NCBI RefSeq assembly: GCF_000208745.1 | Contig: NC_030852.1 | Location: forward strand, 2,875,402-2,939,401 | DNA: 64,000 nt | Reading direction: 5' to 3' | From: Theobroma cacao | Taxonomy: Eukaryota; Streptophyta; Magnoliopsida; Malvales; Malvaceae | Shown: positions 1 through 11,944 of the stretch, in pieces | How the letters are laid out: each line of letters starts with the position of its first letter | Numbering within the stretch: position 1 is the first letter of the stretch | Notes under the pieces: generated by a model | Seen by the model: the letters and a program-made list of their open reading frames with translations, nothing else | Database searches by the model: none | Told to the model about the DNA's origin: nothing | Position numbers and translations under genes: made by a program

Positions 1-1518
1 TTTAAATTTAATTCATATCACTAATAACCAAAATTTAACTAAACAAGTGGGCTAGCCCTAATGAATCTAACTTCATAACAAGCCCAATAAAAAGCAAGGA
101 AATTTTCTTTTTTACCTATTTGGGCTAGGTTGGCCCAAGCCCAACTCTCCACCTTTCTTCTCTTTTGGGCCTACCCTTCCTTATTGCCATTGGGCCTCCT
201 CTCATGGGCTATTTTCATTGTTTATTATTTATTTATTTATTTATTTTTCCTTACACTCACAAGCCGCCCACCATTTCCTCTTTTCTCTCTCTCACTGCCG
301 ACAGCAAATTTTTGTCCCTTTCAACCTAAAAAATCAGCAGCCAAAACTGCTCATTTTAACCTAAAAAATTAACAGCCAAAGCTGCTCATTTCACCTTCAA
401 AATCGACAGCCAAAACCTCAAAAACTAGCAGCTAAAGCTGCTCCTTTCAGCCTTCAAAAATCAGCTACTAAAGCTACTCATCTCACCCTCAAAATCGACA
501 GCCAAAACCTCAAAAATTAGTAGCCAAAGCTACTCCTTTTAGCCTTCAAAAATCGACCCTTTCTTTCCCTTAAAATTGTAGAAAAATAGCTTTCATTTCC
601 TCCCTAAATGGCAACAAAATCGCCCCCTCAAATTCAGCTCATTCTCCCTTCCTTTTCTTTCTTGTCTCTTCCTCACCGCTCAACTTTTCTCTTCTTTTTC
701 TTTCCTTTCTTCTTTCTCTTTTTCTCCCTTGGTTGTTTCTCTCCTTTTTCTTTCCTTTGTTCTTTTGCTTTCCTTTTGCTCTCTCTCACAACCGACTTCT
801 CTATTTCCTTTTTCCTTCTTCACTTAACCGACTTTGACTTTTTTGTTTTCTTCTTTCTTATCTTTTCTATCTTTCATCTTTATCTCATTCTTTCTTACCA
901 ACTTGGCCGGCCCCTACCACCATAAAAAAATATGTATTGATTCTTTAATTGACCACATGGGCGGCTGCCCATGTTGGTCTTTCTCTCTCTTTATATATAT
1001 ATATATGTATATATACATATATATACTGCTATTATTATTCTATTCTTTGTTTATTTACTCTCCTATTTAATTTTACTACATAATCTTTCAACTTTCATAA
1101 TTCAAATTTGATCCTTCCGACACGTTTAAAAATTCCAATTTTCATTTATCTTTCTTCCTCTGCATGTGTACCCAAAATATCAAAATTGCACTTCAACGAG
1201 GTATCACCATAATATTTAAATATTTACTTACCCGCGCTAACTCAACTTAACAATAACACGCAGGTCTCATTTACATCATTTATCTCCAAAATTCATTCGT
1301 ACTTCTTCTCCCCCACTTGGATCGACCATATGATCCCTCTTCATCACTAATTTCGACATTCGATTAAATATTAATATTTTAATTTTTTTTGTTAGTAAAA
1401 TATTATTTTATTCTAATTTTTTTTTACTTGTCTCCTTGGTATTCAAAATACCTTATTATGCCTTAATTGACATCCGATAAGCTTTAGTAGTCACCATATC
1501 AAAGTACGGAATATTACA
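1..1518 (-). repeat. LTR-like sequence of a Ty3/Gypsy-type element, left end outside window
   Basis: This stretch has no believable gene. Reading the minus strand from 1518 gives TGTAATATTCCGTAC, the TG-start style common in plant chromovirus LTRs, and the change to different sequence at 1519 is abrupt. Inside are a C+T-rich tract (about 650-880), a (TA)n tract (about 990-1030) and an imperfect 92-bp duplication (about 399-580). The long hydrophobic reading frames here are products of the pyrimidine-rich tract. No second LTR, PBS or PPT is visible, so this could be a solo LTR, the edge of a larger element or an unrelated repeat. Confidence 0.4.
300..580. repeat. Short imperfect tandem repeat
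   Basis: The phrase AAAATCGACAGCCAAAACC occurs at about 399 and again at about 491, a spacing of 92 bases. Shorter related units (CAGC-AAAGCTGCTC, and a variant with TAGC-AAAGCTACTC) recur every 30-45 bases from about 340 to 540. It lies inside the LTR-like sequence and does not appear to code. Confidence 0.6.
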
Positions 1519-1559
1519 TGATGGATGTTGAAGCAGACAAGAGTTTATTCTGTGCCAAT

Positions 1560-4160
1560 CTAGTGCACAATCTAATGTTGTGCAGAATCAACGAACCTGA
1601 CGCCACGGAGGTAGAGTTATGATGGATGTTGAAGCAGACAAGAGTTTACTTGCTAAGGGGTTTCGAACCTGATGCTACGGGCGAAGCAGAGAAAAAGCGC
1701 TACCACCTCTACGGATTCATATGGGCGTTTCAGGTAGTCTGCCATAACCTAATATTTATCATTATGATTATTTTTTTCGCATAAGAATTTATGAGGTGAG
1801 TAAAAATGTTACACAATTGATGTGCAGTTTTGGGCGTTGAAAGCAATACCTGAAATAAGAAGCTTGTTCGAAAGGTAGTGACAGTCTAGACAAATTTGGC
1901 CAAGAATGCTTAAATGGCAATGTGACGAGAGGCCTTCAAGCTTCCACGCCAATATTGCAAGTTTAGAGAGAGAGAGAGAGCGAGGTGAGAAAAGAAACCA
2001 TATATTTTTTATTTTATTAAATTTTATTTTTATTGTCATAGGATAACAAGCGTTATACCTAATGGTAATGTATGTTTTGGTGCAGTTGTGGGCAGTGAGG
2101 ATGTTGGAGCCAACGGCAGAAGAGATGTTGACCGCATACTGGGCGAACATTGAAGTCAATATCTCCAAGGGGCAGTAATACATTCCATTATGGAAGTTGG
2201 AGGGTCGCCTAGAATTCGGTCCCCAACAAAGGAGGAAAATAATGGACCGCAAAGGGAAAAGTCCAATACAACGAGCCGTTAAGCGGAGACGCACCATGGA
2301 CGAGGAGGTCCATTCCGAGTTTGGTGCTGCTGAGGCACCTCATTCTCCTCCTGCAACTCTTCATGGTGCATATCCTACTGCTCATCATGCTGCTACTCCT
2401 GCTGCTCCTTCTCCTACTCCTCCTCCTGCTTCTGCTGTTGCCCCTCCTCCTACTTCAGGTGCTGCCATTCATGCTGAGTCGCATAACCAGGCACTGCGTC
2501 TACAAATGACTACGAGTATTAAGAGAGAGCTACAAAAGATGCAGACATAGTGGAAAAAGACCTCCAACCATTACAGACGAATATGCAGATGCAGATGCAG
2601 TCAATGCAGTTAGAGATCCAGCAATCAGTGCAGTTGGAGATCCAGCGGGCAATGCAGATGCAGACACAGTCCCTGCATGAGCATATCCAGCACTCACTGC
2701 AAGTGTTGGAGGATCGAATTGTTGGTCGACTGATCGACTGTTTTGAGGTATGAGGTTTTATGTTATTCATCGCGTGAGTTATAACATGTATGATGCATAC
2801 ACTGTTCTAATGTGTTTAATTTTTTTGATTGTTTAGGGTCAAAGCTCACCTCTCGGTAGCTCGATTGAACATCATCCTGCACCTATCCCATCTCCGGTAG
2901 AGGCAGCCCAACATTCTCAGCCCACACTTTCTCTCGAGGCTCCACCTCCTCCGTTTGAGGTCGAAAAGGTACCTTATCCTGCGAGTAGTGGAATTACAAC
3001 TTTCGCGCATCTTACTCTTGTCCCAACTCCAACAGAGGCCCCCTTTTGCATAGTGAGATCACACCTTCTACTGTGGCTCCACCTCGACCTAAGCCCGAAG
3101 ATGCACGTGTGATCTTGGCCAGCAAATACCTTCGAAGCCCGTACGTTAACCCGTTATTAGTCCAACGCAAAGTGAAGGACAATTTGGAGGACAGATATGA
3201 GTCCTTTCTGAAAAATGACCAAGCCAGGTAAAATGAATACAATAGACCATATTAGGTTTAACGGTTCTAGGATATTTATTAAACAGTTAGCAATACTATA
3301 ATTTTAATTTAACTCTATTTTAAGTTTATAGGGTTAACATTCTGGGCATCGAAGGACAAGAGGGCCCTGATTTTTTCTAGCAATTAGAGATGCCGACAGA
3401 GTTTATGGACACCCAACAGTTTGATGCATGCATCAATGTGTTGTGTAAGCAGGCGCGCGATCACCATCCACAACATTACAAGTAGAGAATATTGATCGTT
3501 GACACCGCATTCTATGTAAGTATATTATATTTTACTGAGTTGTAATTATTCAAATGTATGGGGTTTAGGGTTACTTAATTGCATCTAACTATTGTGCATA
3601 ACGTAATTAACAGCTTATTTTGCTCCAATTAAGCCAAAAAATGTAGCCTTCCCCCATCGAAAAGACATTCAAGTCGAGTGAGTCGATTATGCCAGACGAT
3701 CTGCTTGAGTATGCAAGGGGTGGGAGACCTTCGTGGGGTTTGCCATGGCATGAGGTTGACGCAATTCTCGTACCGTGCTTTGTAGACGACCACTGGTTGG
3801 TAGTGCACATTAACTTGCTGAAATGGACTATGATGTTAGTGGACTCATTGTATGGTCGGAAAGAAGCACTGAATTTTAACCTGTGTGATAAGCAGATGAG
3901 TCCACTAACATCATTATTTCCCATTATATGCCACCAGGCGGGGTACTTTGTCAACTCACGCCATCAAAAGCGAGGTTTGACGCGGATGAAATATAGGTTA
4001 TATGAGAAGACCTCGATACATCAAGATTCGCATAGTTATGGGGATTGAGTTATAACCTCGTTGTAGTGGTTGATTAGCTTGGAGGATCAGACGCTGAAGG
4101 CAAACGCCATAGAGGGCATTCAAACAAAGTTTGCCCTTGAGATTTTTCCAATAGCTCAAG
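1560..4160 (+). pseudogene. Ulp1-like (C48) cysteine protease gene of a MULE, decayed
   Basis: Plus-strand exon-like blocks recall the DUF1985/Ulp1 proteins carried by plant MULEs. The block near 1680-1733 reads RYHLYGFIWAFQ and is followed by GT. The block near 1829 reads FWALKAIPE. A Pro/Ala-rich linker (2330-2480) leads to a Met/Gln-rich coiled coil (2560-2750). The C-terminal C48-like part (3689-4048) shows an HW pair in DDHWLVVH and VDSLYG, fitting the His and Asp of the triad. The expected Gln-x5-Cys-Gly segment reads QDSHSYG, so the catalytic Cys codon is TAT (Tyr, 4037-4039), and a TGA follows at 4046. Internal stops occur elsewhere, for example in the 1580-1660 and 3360-3490 blocks. 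In this family the protein is presumed to act on SUMO-like conjugates, but this copy cannot be a working protease. Identity of the C48 part is fairly sure; exon borders are approximate. Confidence 0.65.
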
Positions 4161-4439
4161 TTGTTAAAATTTTTAATTTATTTATTTTTTCAATCTGTAA
4201 ATAACATTAACATTATTATGTATCATTTCCATATTATTCTTTGTATTCATTCATGTGATAAGCATATAGGTCCAATAAGAACAACATTGTTTTTTTCTTA
4301 TTCATATCGTAAAGTCTGTTAGTATTTTACACAATTTACATGACAACGTTCATTCATTTGCATGACAACGTTCATTCATTTGCATATGCCAACCCCCCTT
4401 GTTGAATTGCATTGCGTGACATAGGGTTGTAAGCAGTTG
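4161..4439. other. AT-rich spacer, no feature seen
   Basis: A non-coding stretch between the Ulp1-like relic and the first repeat array. It contains a direct repeat of GACAACGTTCATTCATTTGC near 4341-4385 and nothing else I can name. Confidence 0.4.
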
Positions 4440-5035
4440 CTACTGAATTGCATGAATGGTGTGGATGGAATCGTGTCACCAGTTGATATTGATTCGTAGG
4501 AGTATTTGTTATGGAGTCACGTGAGTACTAAATTTTGAATCACGTCAGTAGTTAATATGGAATCGTGTCACTAATCCACTTGGAATCACGTGAGCAGTAA
4601 ATATGGATCGCGTGAACCGTTAAGATTTAGAATCACGTGAGTATTTGATATTGACTCCCGTTAGTAGTAAATATGAATCGAGTGAACCGTTACGATTTAG
4701 AATCGCTTGAGTATTTGATATTGACTCCCGTTAGTAATAAATATGGAGTGGCGTTACTAGTTAATATGGAAGCGCATGACATGACTTTTTTGAGAATCGC
4801 ATGACTAGTTGATATTGACTCGTGTGAATAATACATATGGAGTGGCGTTACTAGTTATTATGAAATGGTGTGAATATTTATTCTAAAATCGTGTGAGTAG
4901 AAAAATGGAGTCGAGTGACTGGCTATTATGGAATTACATTACTAGTTGATATGGAGTCACGTGAGTGGTATATATGGAGTGGTGTTACGAATTCTTATTA
5001 AATCGCGTGACTAGATGATATGGGATCGCGTTACT
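4440..5035 (-). repeat. Left MULE array of CACGC-type repeats, inverted relative to the right array
   Basis: About 20 degenerate units of roughly 25-35 bp read like ATATGGAATCGCGTGACTAG. On the minus strand the core is AGTCACGCGATTCC. This matches the core of the right-hand array (AGTCACGCAATGCC on the plus strand), so the two arrays face each other in inverted orientation on either side of the transposase gene. It has no coding potential. Subterminal repeats of this type in MULEs are often taken to be transposase-binding sites; here that is only inference. Confidence 0.65.
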
Positions 5036-5299
5036 CACCTATTTTGTGTCATGTTCTTCGAATAAGGGTAAGCCAATTAGCATGGACAATATCAAACCAT
5101 AACTCAACCCCAAGCACCATCATAACAAAATATCAAGTTAAAGAAAACAAAATTCCACAAGTGAATTATGAAATACAAACTGCAGTATCCATAATCCAGT
5201 TAACCCACAACTTTCAAATATGAATGTTCATCTGGTATGGTTGGCTCTGCCAGAACCAATGACAACTGACTTCCTTTTTCTCTGAGGTTAATGTCGAAG

Positions 5300-6516
5300 A
5301 AACTCATATGAGAATAGTCAATTCTGCCGCACTTCTGCTGCCCAAACAACTGTATCTGTTATTTGCATTAGAAAATTCTCAACATCTGTATCCTCAATTC
5401 CAATGCCTGCATTCTAGTAGTTTGATTACTGAGTTTCTCATCAATCCTCAGGAGCATATTATACATCACATCATTGGAAACAGGAACTCTAGATGGTTGT
5501 TTGGATGGAGTATCATGGGCAGGATGAACTGGGCTGCCTTCGACAGAGTTCAATGGCTCATCAAGACTCAAGTCATATCCCTTTTTCACGAGCCATCGAA
5601 ATGAGAGATTATGAGGCCTGCGACTGGTCTAATCAGCTAGATACCTATTGGTCCATATCCCTTTCTTCTTAACTAGAGCTGATATGATGTTCCCGTATGG
5701 AAAGGTTGTCTCTTCTCGCATAGCAACTTGTCTCATTCTCATGATCATATATTCTGCAATATTCACGCCAAACTGGCTTCCAATTATTTCCATCATCCAC
5801 AGATTCTCAGCGCTAACATGTCTTAAATGACTAATCCTTCCCTGTAATGTGGACGCCAGAAAATTATGTACCAGCCTATCTGGTGCAGAATTTAAATGAC
5901 TAGCAGAACATGACTCTGTGGTTTATGGTTCTCTTCTGCCTGTCACTTGGTCCCACATGCGGGACGGGTCATATGATGGGGGAGGTCTATATTGTCCATG
6001 TCTATACTCCATTTTTAGGAGCTTCTCAATATCAAAAAGAGTCACTGCAAACTCTATTCCTTTCAAAAACACGTTCAAAACAAATAGGTCAAAACCTCTA
6101 GGATTTTCAAATTCATTTTCACTCTGGCGAATGCTGGAGTAAAATTCCCTAACAAGAGTCAGGCTATAATCAAAATATGGAAAGGTACTTAGACCCTTAA
6201 GTTTACCCATGTCGAAAAACAAAGATATGTCACCCTCAAGGTATATGTTTTCCTTTAAGCTTTCCCAATCTACCACTTTCCCACACGATATCATGGCATT
6301 CTCTATTACCCAATACCCACCACCATGTGATATGTCCCTAAATTGTAAGGGAGAGCACAAATCATTACCTGGTTCAATTGAAAAACTAATTGATGTGGCA
6401 GGCAGTTGAAGATCAAGTTTCCATTTCTTCCTTAATCGTAGGCGAGAGTATTCATCATCACCTATACTTTGGTTGCCATTGTCACGGACATTGGGCCTGC
6501 TCGAAGATGCGATCAT
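5300..6516 (-). pseudogene. 'Putative plant transposon protein' domain gene (Transposase_32-like), decayed
   Basis: The first block (6516-5923) encodes about 197 residues. It includes LVREFYSSI followed by a RGFDLFVLNVFLKGIEFAV-type segment, the pattern I associate with the plant-specific 'putative plant transposon protein' domain. A second block, in another frame (about 5890-5640), continues with similarity to the same family, and a third (5589-5368) ends in a short coiled coil (NQTTRMQALELRIQML). Frame changes and stops separate the blocks, so this is a broken gene. It lies on the same strand as the transposase relic upstream and could be a cargo gene of the MULE or a separate insertion. 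The molecular function of this family is not known to me. Confidence 0.5.
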
Positions 6517-6639
6517 TGCTTAAGATAGTGCAAGACGGTTCAACTTTAGTGGTTCAACTTCTTTTCACCCTTAAACTAAGTTTGGAACGGTTGGAAGATG
6601 AAACGACAGCTATCAATAGATATTGGGAAGACTAAAATA

Positions 6640-7099
6640 TGAAAAAACGATTGGAAGCTATCTTATGCCCTTTATGTTTTTTTATTACAATAGTCGACAT
6701 TAAGAACAACTATTACTATTATTATAAATCATTTCTAGGCAAAAATATGAAGCAGGATGCCAAAATCAATCAAGCAAATATTATTAAATTAAATATTTTG
6801 TGCTTTATTTAATGGTTTACAAAGAAATACAAATTATTAAGGAGTACAATGAATTTGATGATCCAACAAATGGGCTAAGTACTGTAATTGGAATTTGATG
6901 ATCCAACTATGCAATGGCATTTTCAATGCAAATATCAATGGCCAGTTCAAAACAATCCCTAACAACTAACGTTTGAAGGGCCACTATCTTCAGGTACAAC
7001 ACCTATAACATTATCAGAGTTTGTAGTCTGCATTAGACCATGATTTCGTGTGTGCCAGGGTTGTTTGTAAATTGCATGCCTTAGGTCGACGTCGTCGAG
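6640..7099. other. Spacer, no gene seen
   Basis: An AT-rich stretch between two minus-strand relics. It includes a short repeat, with GAATTTGATGATCCAAC occurring near 6850 and again near 6892. The 3' part of the transposase relic may extend a little into its right edge. Confidence 0.35.
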
Positions 7100-9962
7100 C
7101 CGTCGACTGAGCAGATGATGTTTCCCCATTTGTTGGTAGAGATGTAAATGAAGTCCGGCAATTTTATCTATTACGACCATAACTCTTGCATTGTGAACAT
7201 CTACGTCGTTCGCTACCTTCCCCAATTGATGGAATCCTTTTCCTCCTAGGTCTTCCCGCTTGATCTCGCCAACTTGGTGGCAAAATGATAATTTGTTGAA
7301 CGTCATCGAGGATGTCCCACTCACTGGGATGCCCAACTAGGCGAATGGGAACCGCATATCCCTCTACCCAAGATCGAGTCTTGTAATAGTCCAAGCAGAA
7401 TTCAATGGCTACACGTTTGCACTTACTGCCAAGGCAATGAAATCACAGTTGGCGAACAATGTAAAAATTCAATTCATCATGCACAATATAACAAAACATG
7501 ATTGCTCATACCTTATTGCTGCCATGGCATGCTTGCAGGGGAGTAGATCGGATTGGAACTCACCGCATGAACAATCCTTGGTGGAGAGGTTCACCACTTT
7601 GTCCTTACTCCCACCTATAACTTGAAACTCCACCCGATCAATTACTTGTATGGAAAAGTGACATGCTTCATTAAACTGTCTGTTCAACAGATCGGTAGCC
7701 CCAGGGCTGAGGGGCGTGGTCAAATTCAATGCCTCATTGTGCCGGTCATGGAACCAACATTGTAACATGCCTCTGATGCACTCGATCAACACCGTTATTG
7801 GCGTTTTTCTTGCATGCCTTAGGCAAGAGTTAATACACTCTGCAGTGTTGGATGTCATTAGCTTGTATCGCCTTACTGGTGACCATGCACGTTCCCATCT
7901 CTCAGGCCTAATCTCATAAGGCTATCATAAGCAGGTTTGCAAAGTTGTTTTAGCTGATTCATAAGGCCATGGTGAAAATCGCTGCAACATCTTCGCGCTT
8001 GAACCTATTTTTAACGTTTTTCCCTAAGTGGTAATTACATAGACCATGATGAGCGTCCTTGTACACTTTCTCAACTACATTCTTAATGCCAAGATGCTGA
8101 TAAGAAATGAACATTGTATTTTCAAGACAACCAATCGCACAACGTAATTGGTTAAGAAACCACGACCAAGACTCTTCGTCTTCGACATGGCCAATGCAAA
8201 ATGCAAGTGGATATATTTGCTCATTCGCATCTTTGCATACCGCCACAAACAGAGTACCCTTGAATCTGCTTTTCAAATGTGTGGCATCGATAGTGACTAC
8301 AGGCCGCATTACAGCACTGAACCCCCAAATACATGACCCGAACGCTTAAAAACAATATTTGAATCGTTGTTCCCCATCAGTACCGACACACGTGATAGTA
8401 TCGGGATTTTCACGTTCCAACATATGGAAATACGAGGGGAGGAGTTGGAATGACTTTTTCAGTGGACCGAACACAAGACTCTCTACATACTCCTTCGCTT
8501 GCCAAGCTTTACCATATAGGCATTGCAATCCCCACTTGCGATTCATCTCTTCCATTATTTCCTTTGGTCTCAATGGGGTTACACAATTTCCTCGCACCCT
8601 GCTGGAGATAAGGTCACCAATTACCCTCACGCTCGCAATTCGGTACCCACATTGCAAACCATCCACAGTACACGTGTGTACCTTCTACAATGTCCGAAGT
8701 TGTCAATATTCTCCCTCAGGCAACTTCATTGCACGCAAAGCAAACTTGCATGCCTTATCTTTACAACCAACCTCAAAACGAGTGTGACATGACTTTTTAA
8801 CTCTAAACTCAAAATGCTCTTTTAGTGCCAACATGCTCAAAGCTCGTTTCAATTCAGCCTTCGATGGAAATACTTTTTCGCAATATAAGTGGTTGTCCAT
8901 TGATCTGAATTCCTCACTCCTAACTGTTTGGAAGGATATCATATCTAGCCCGAGAATAATCGATTGACGAGATACCCTTGTATTTACCCTCTCTTGATCA
9001 CTGTCATCAGGCGAACGAATGCCGTTCTCAAGTACAATGGCGTTCTCGTAAATAAAGTCTTCACCCTCAACATCTTCTAATTCAACGATTTTGCCATGGT
9101 CATCCAACTCAACCTCTTTTAACACAATAGTTGTGGTATGACCTGTACCGCCATCTATATGATTGCAATTAGGAATGTCGGTCTGCTTAACCCTGTTGTT
9201 CTCTGAACATTCTTCATGTTCGCCAATGTAATCATCTTCACAGTCATCACACAACTCATCGTTCCAATCTGTCATGTCGTCTTTTTCAACATCATCTTCA
9301 ATTTGATCAGATGCATCGTCATCACTCACAACCATCACAGTGTCGTTTGCTAATGACAATGGACCCAATGCATTTTCGAGCGACAGTTGTGTTTGTTGCA
9401 AAGTACCAAGTATTTCGTTGGATGCACATTCCGATCGAAATTATGCAGACATCATTTGCAGAAACCTCATGTGTGCGGCAGGCTACTAAAACTCATGAGG
9501 ATACATTAAGCGTGATTGCCATGGTTATTTGTTAGGAAATGCATGGTGTGGTATGTCAGAATAATTAACATTTTGTTCTTGGTGATTACTATGTTGGATA
9601 CCGTGCTTATGTGGAATATCGTTTGTATTTCTTGCCTTAACTGTCACAAACACAACAACTGCCTTCTCATCTCACAGAATACTTGCTACATCTTCATCAT
9701 TGCTGACAATTACGCGCGACACCCCTGCGGCGTGGCTGAGCGATGCATGTAGCTCGATTTCATTATTATATGAGTTGACCCCAACAACCTCTTCAACCAG
9801 CTTCACTAGTCCCGAAAATGACAAATCACTCCCAACACCCCTCACTCGTGTCTCACCATTCTGGTAACTGTCATCGACCCAATGACCACCGTATGTAATC
9901 ATAAGCTTCACATTTGGCAAGCCGCTGAAATTTAACAGAAAATAAGTGTCACGATTAGTCAA
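7100..9962 (-). pseudogene. MURA-type (MuDR/MULE) transposase, decayed
   Basis: Minus-strand blocks lie in the usual order. A PB1-like N-terminus (9962-9672, about 96 aa) comes first. An acidic linker and the MuDR N-terminal domain follow (9401-8703, ending ...CKDKACKFALRAMKL). The region before the core is at 8666-8346. The DDE/MULE core (8309-7959) begins RPVVTIDATHLKSRFKGTL. Next is a SWIM zinc finger at about 7570-7530 with CSCGEFQ...PCKH (CxC...CxH). A basic C-terminus (7394-7164) carries the AGRPRRKRIPS motif and the start of a CCHC knuckle. The product would bind element ends and catalyse cut-and-paste transposition in the nucleus. The blocks are in different frames with stops between them. 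In the core, FIS-D-x-H reads FISYQH, so a normally acidic position is Tyr (codon 8100-8102). The copy is therefore dead. Family identification is firm. Confidence 0.85.
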
Positions 9963-9999
9963 TTTATCAAAAATAGCCCCTCAATGCATAGAAACCACT

Positions 10000-10965
10000 T
10001 ACGCAATGCCTAAGTCACATTTGACCGACCGCAGAAATTTAACAGAAATTAAGTGTCGCAATGTCTAATACACATTAATGCAATGCCTAATAACTAGTGA
10101 ACAAACGCCCCTAAACAAGAGGCGAATTGCACAAGTCACGCACCACCGTTCCCGCAATATATAACAACAGGTCACGTAATATTAAAAAACTAATCATGCA
10201 AGCCTAAAAAAGTACTGAACAGAAACCTCAAAAGAACACATGAATTGCACAAGTCACGTGCCACCACTCTCACAATGCATAACAACAGGTCACGTAATAT
10301 ATAAAAACCAGTCACACAAGCCTAAAAAACTATTGAACAAAAGCCTCAAAACAATACATGAATTGCACAAGTCACGCGCCACCACTCTCGCTACAACAGG
10401 TTACATAATATATAAAAACCAGTCACGCAAGCCTAAAAAACTATTAAACAAAAGCCTCAAAATAACACATGAATTGCACAAGTCACGCACCACCACTCTC
10501 GCTACAATAAGCAATGCAATATATAAACACCAGTCACGCATTGCCTAAAAAACTACTGAACAAAAGCCTCAAAAAAACACATGAATTGCACAAGTCAGTC
10601 ACACACCGTCAGGCTCGCAACACTTAAGAATAAGTCACTCCATGAATAATAAGCCTCAAAACAAGAGGTGAATTGCATAAGTCACGCACCACCAGTCTCG
10701 TAATACCTAATAATAAGTCAATCGATATCTAATATCCACTCACGTTATGCTAACTTAAACAGTCACGTACTGGCCCAACGTCATGCAATACATAACAACA
10801 CATCACCATAGGTACTCTATTCCATATACATACAAACAGCTCACGCAATGTCTCAATAGAAGATATGCATTGCACAATTCACGCACTGCGTATAACCCAC
10901 TCTCCCAATACCTAATAATAGGTCACCCAATGCCTAACATCCACTCACGAAGTTATTTAGCATAA
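10000..10965 (+). repeat. Right MULE array of CACGC-type repeats, first part
   Basis: Many degenerate copies of AGTCACGCAATGCCTAA occur here, typically separated by 25-40 bases. From about 10238 to 10600 they form a higher-order repeat of about 112 bp, marked by CATGAATTGCACAAGTCACG near 10238, 10357, 10468 and 10580. The reading frame over 10240-10548 is a product of this periodicity, not a gene. The core is the inverse of the left array at 4440-5035. Confidence 0.8.
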
Positions 10966-11102
10966 TATAACTTAAACGAAGAAAATAAATCAAGAAAATA
11001 TGTGCTCAATGAAAATAAAAATTACAATAAATTTTATTCAAATTTTATTAAACCCCCCCCCCCAAATACAAGGAGATGATACAAAAAAAAATGAACCATA
11101 GT

Positions 11103-11327
11103 TCATTTCTTCATAAGTTCATCTATTTTGAAATCTATCTCGAAGAGAATCTTTTCGTTGCTCAGGATGGCAGCCTCCAGGTCAAAAGTCTTTTGCATTA
11201 GGTTATCTATGAGGACTTGCATCTCTTGTTGGAATATGTGCAACTGGTCCCTTACACTCAAAGGCAGCTCCTCCTCTTTGGAGGCTACCTCTTTCCCCTT
11301 CACGACTCTTGGATCTCTGGATGTCAT
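11103..11327 (-). CDS. Small hypothetical coiled-coil protein inside the MULE array region
   Basis: A 74-residue frame starts MTSRDPRVVKGKEVASKEEE and continues with a heptad-like stretch (residues about 27-74) rich in Leu, Ile, Gln and Glu. An AATAAATAAAGG TATA-like stretch lies about 65 bases upstream of the ATG on the minus strand. AATAAA-type signals lie downstream, beyond an 11-base C run (about 11053-11063). The frame sits in about 980 bp of non-repetitive DNA that interrupts the CACGC array. It may be a small MULE cargo gene, a captured fragment or a chance frame. I do not recognise it. Confidence 0.3.
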   Translation of the reverse strand: MTSRDPRVVKGKEVASKEEELPLSVRDQLHIFQQEMQVLIDNLMQKTFDLEAAILSNEKILFEIDFKIDELMKK

Positions 11328-11944
11328 TTTTCAATTATCTGAGATTGATTAAGATAATTGAATTTGATTCAAATGGTTAATGGTTCCCTTTATTTATTGG
11401 CATGAAAGTTGACTTTTCGTTTTCTACACCCATATCAGTGCAATGAAGGGGTGTTGAATTTGTTATAAAGTACCTGTTTGGTCGGTCCTTTCATCTTATC
11501 TATCTCTTAAAAGCAAAAGCCAGGCTAAACATTATTTTTCAATAAATTCTTAATAAAAAGCAGCTTAAAGGTTTTGTCTCTTTTTCACTAATCAAAAAGG
11601 ATTTTAATGTTACCTCTTTTCTCTTTTCCAAGAAATTCATTATCATTTCCTCTTTTCTCTTTTTTTTTTTTAATTTAAGCATCATGGTAGACCAACCAAA
11701 ATCTAATACTATTGCTACTATACAAGTATGAAATTATATATAAACTTCAAGAATTACATTAGAGCTTATTAGGTTATTGAAGATGACACTCAATATCTTT
11801 TTATGGTAATTTTAACCGAAATTACAGCTTATATAATTTATTTTGTTAAATAGTTTACCAAACAACTTTAACCTATTTTTCTTCTAATTTTACACAATTT
11901 GTTATTAAACGGGCTGAATCAATAGATAATCACTTTCAGCATTA
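11328..11944. other. Non-repetitive interruption of the MULE array
   Basis: An AT-rich, non-coding stretch between the small frame at 11103-11327 and the point where the CACGC array resumes. No terminal repeats or target-site duplication were recognised that would mark it as a separate insertion. Confidence 0.35.

Noticed and set aside
130..1070. Three overlapping plus-strand frames rich in Phe, Leu and Ser
   Set aside because: They arise from the C+T-rich tract in LTR-like DNA. The composition is fully explained by the pyrimidine bias, with no domain and no support for a promoter.
2321..2509. Frame with long Leu runs
   Set aside because: It is the shadow of the Pro/Ala-rich linker of the Ulp1-like relic, caused by CCT/GCT triplets.
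10240..10548. 102-aa frame with repeated HKSR and NKSLK units
   Set aside because: It is a by-product of the 112-bp higher-order repeat in the MULE array, not a repeat protein.
10000..10965. Possible CRISPR-like or origin-like direct repeats
   Set aside because: The units are degenerate and variably spaced, in a plant nuclear context and inside a MULE. There are no unique spacers of regular length.
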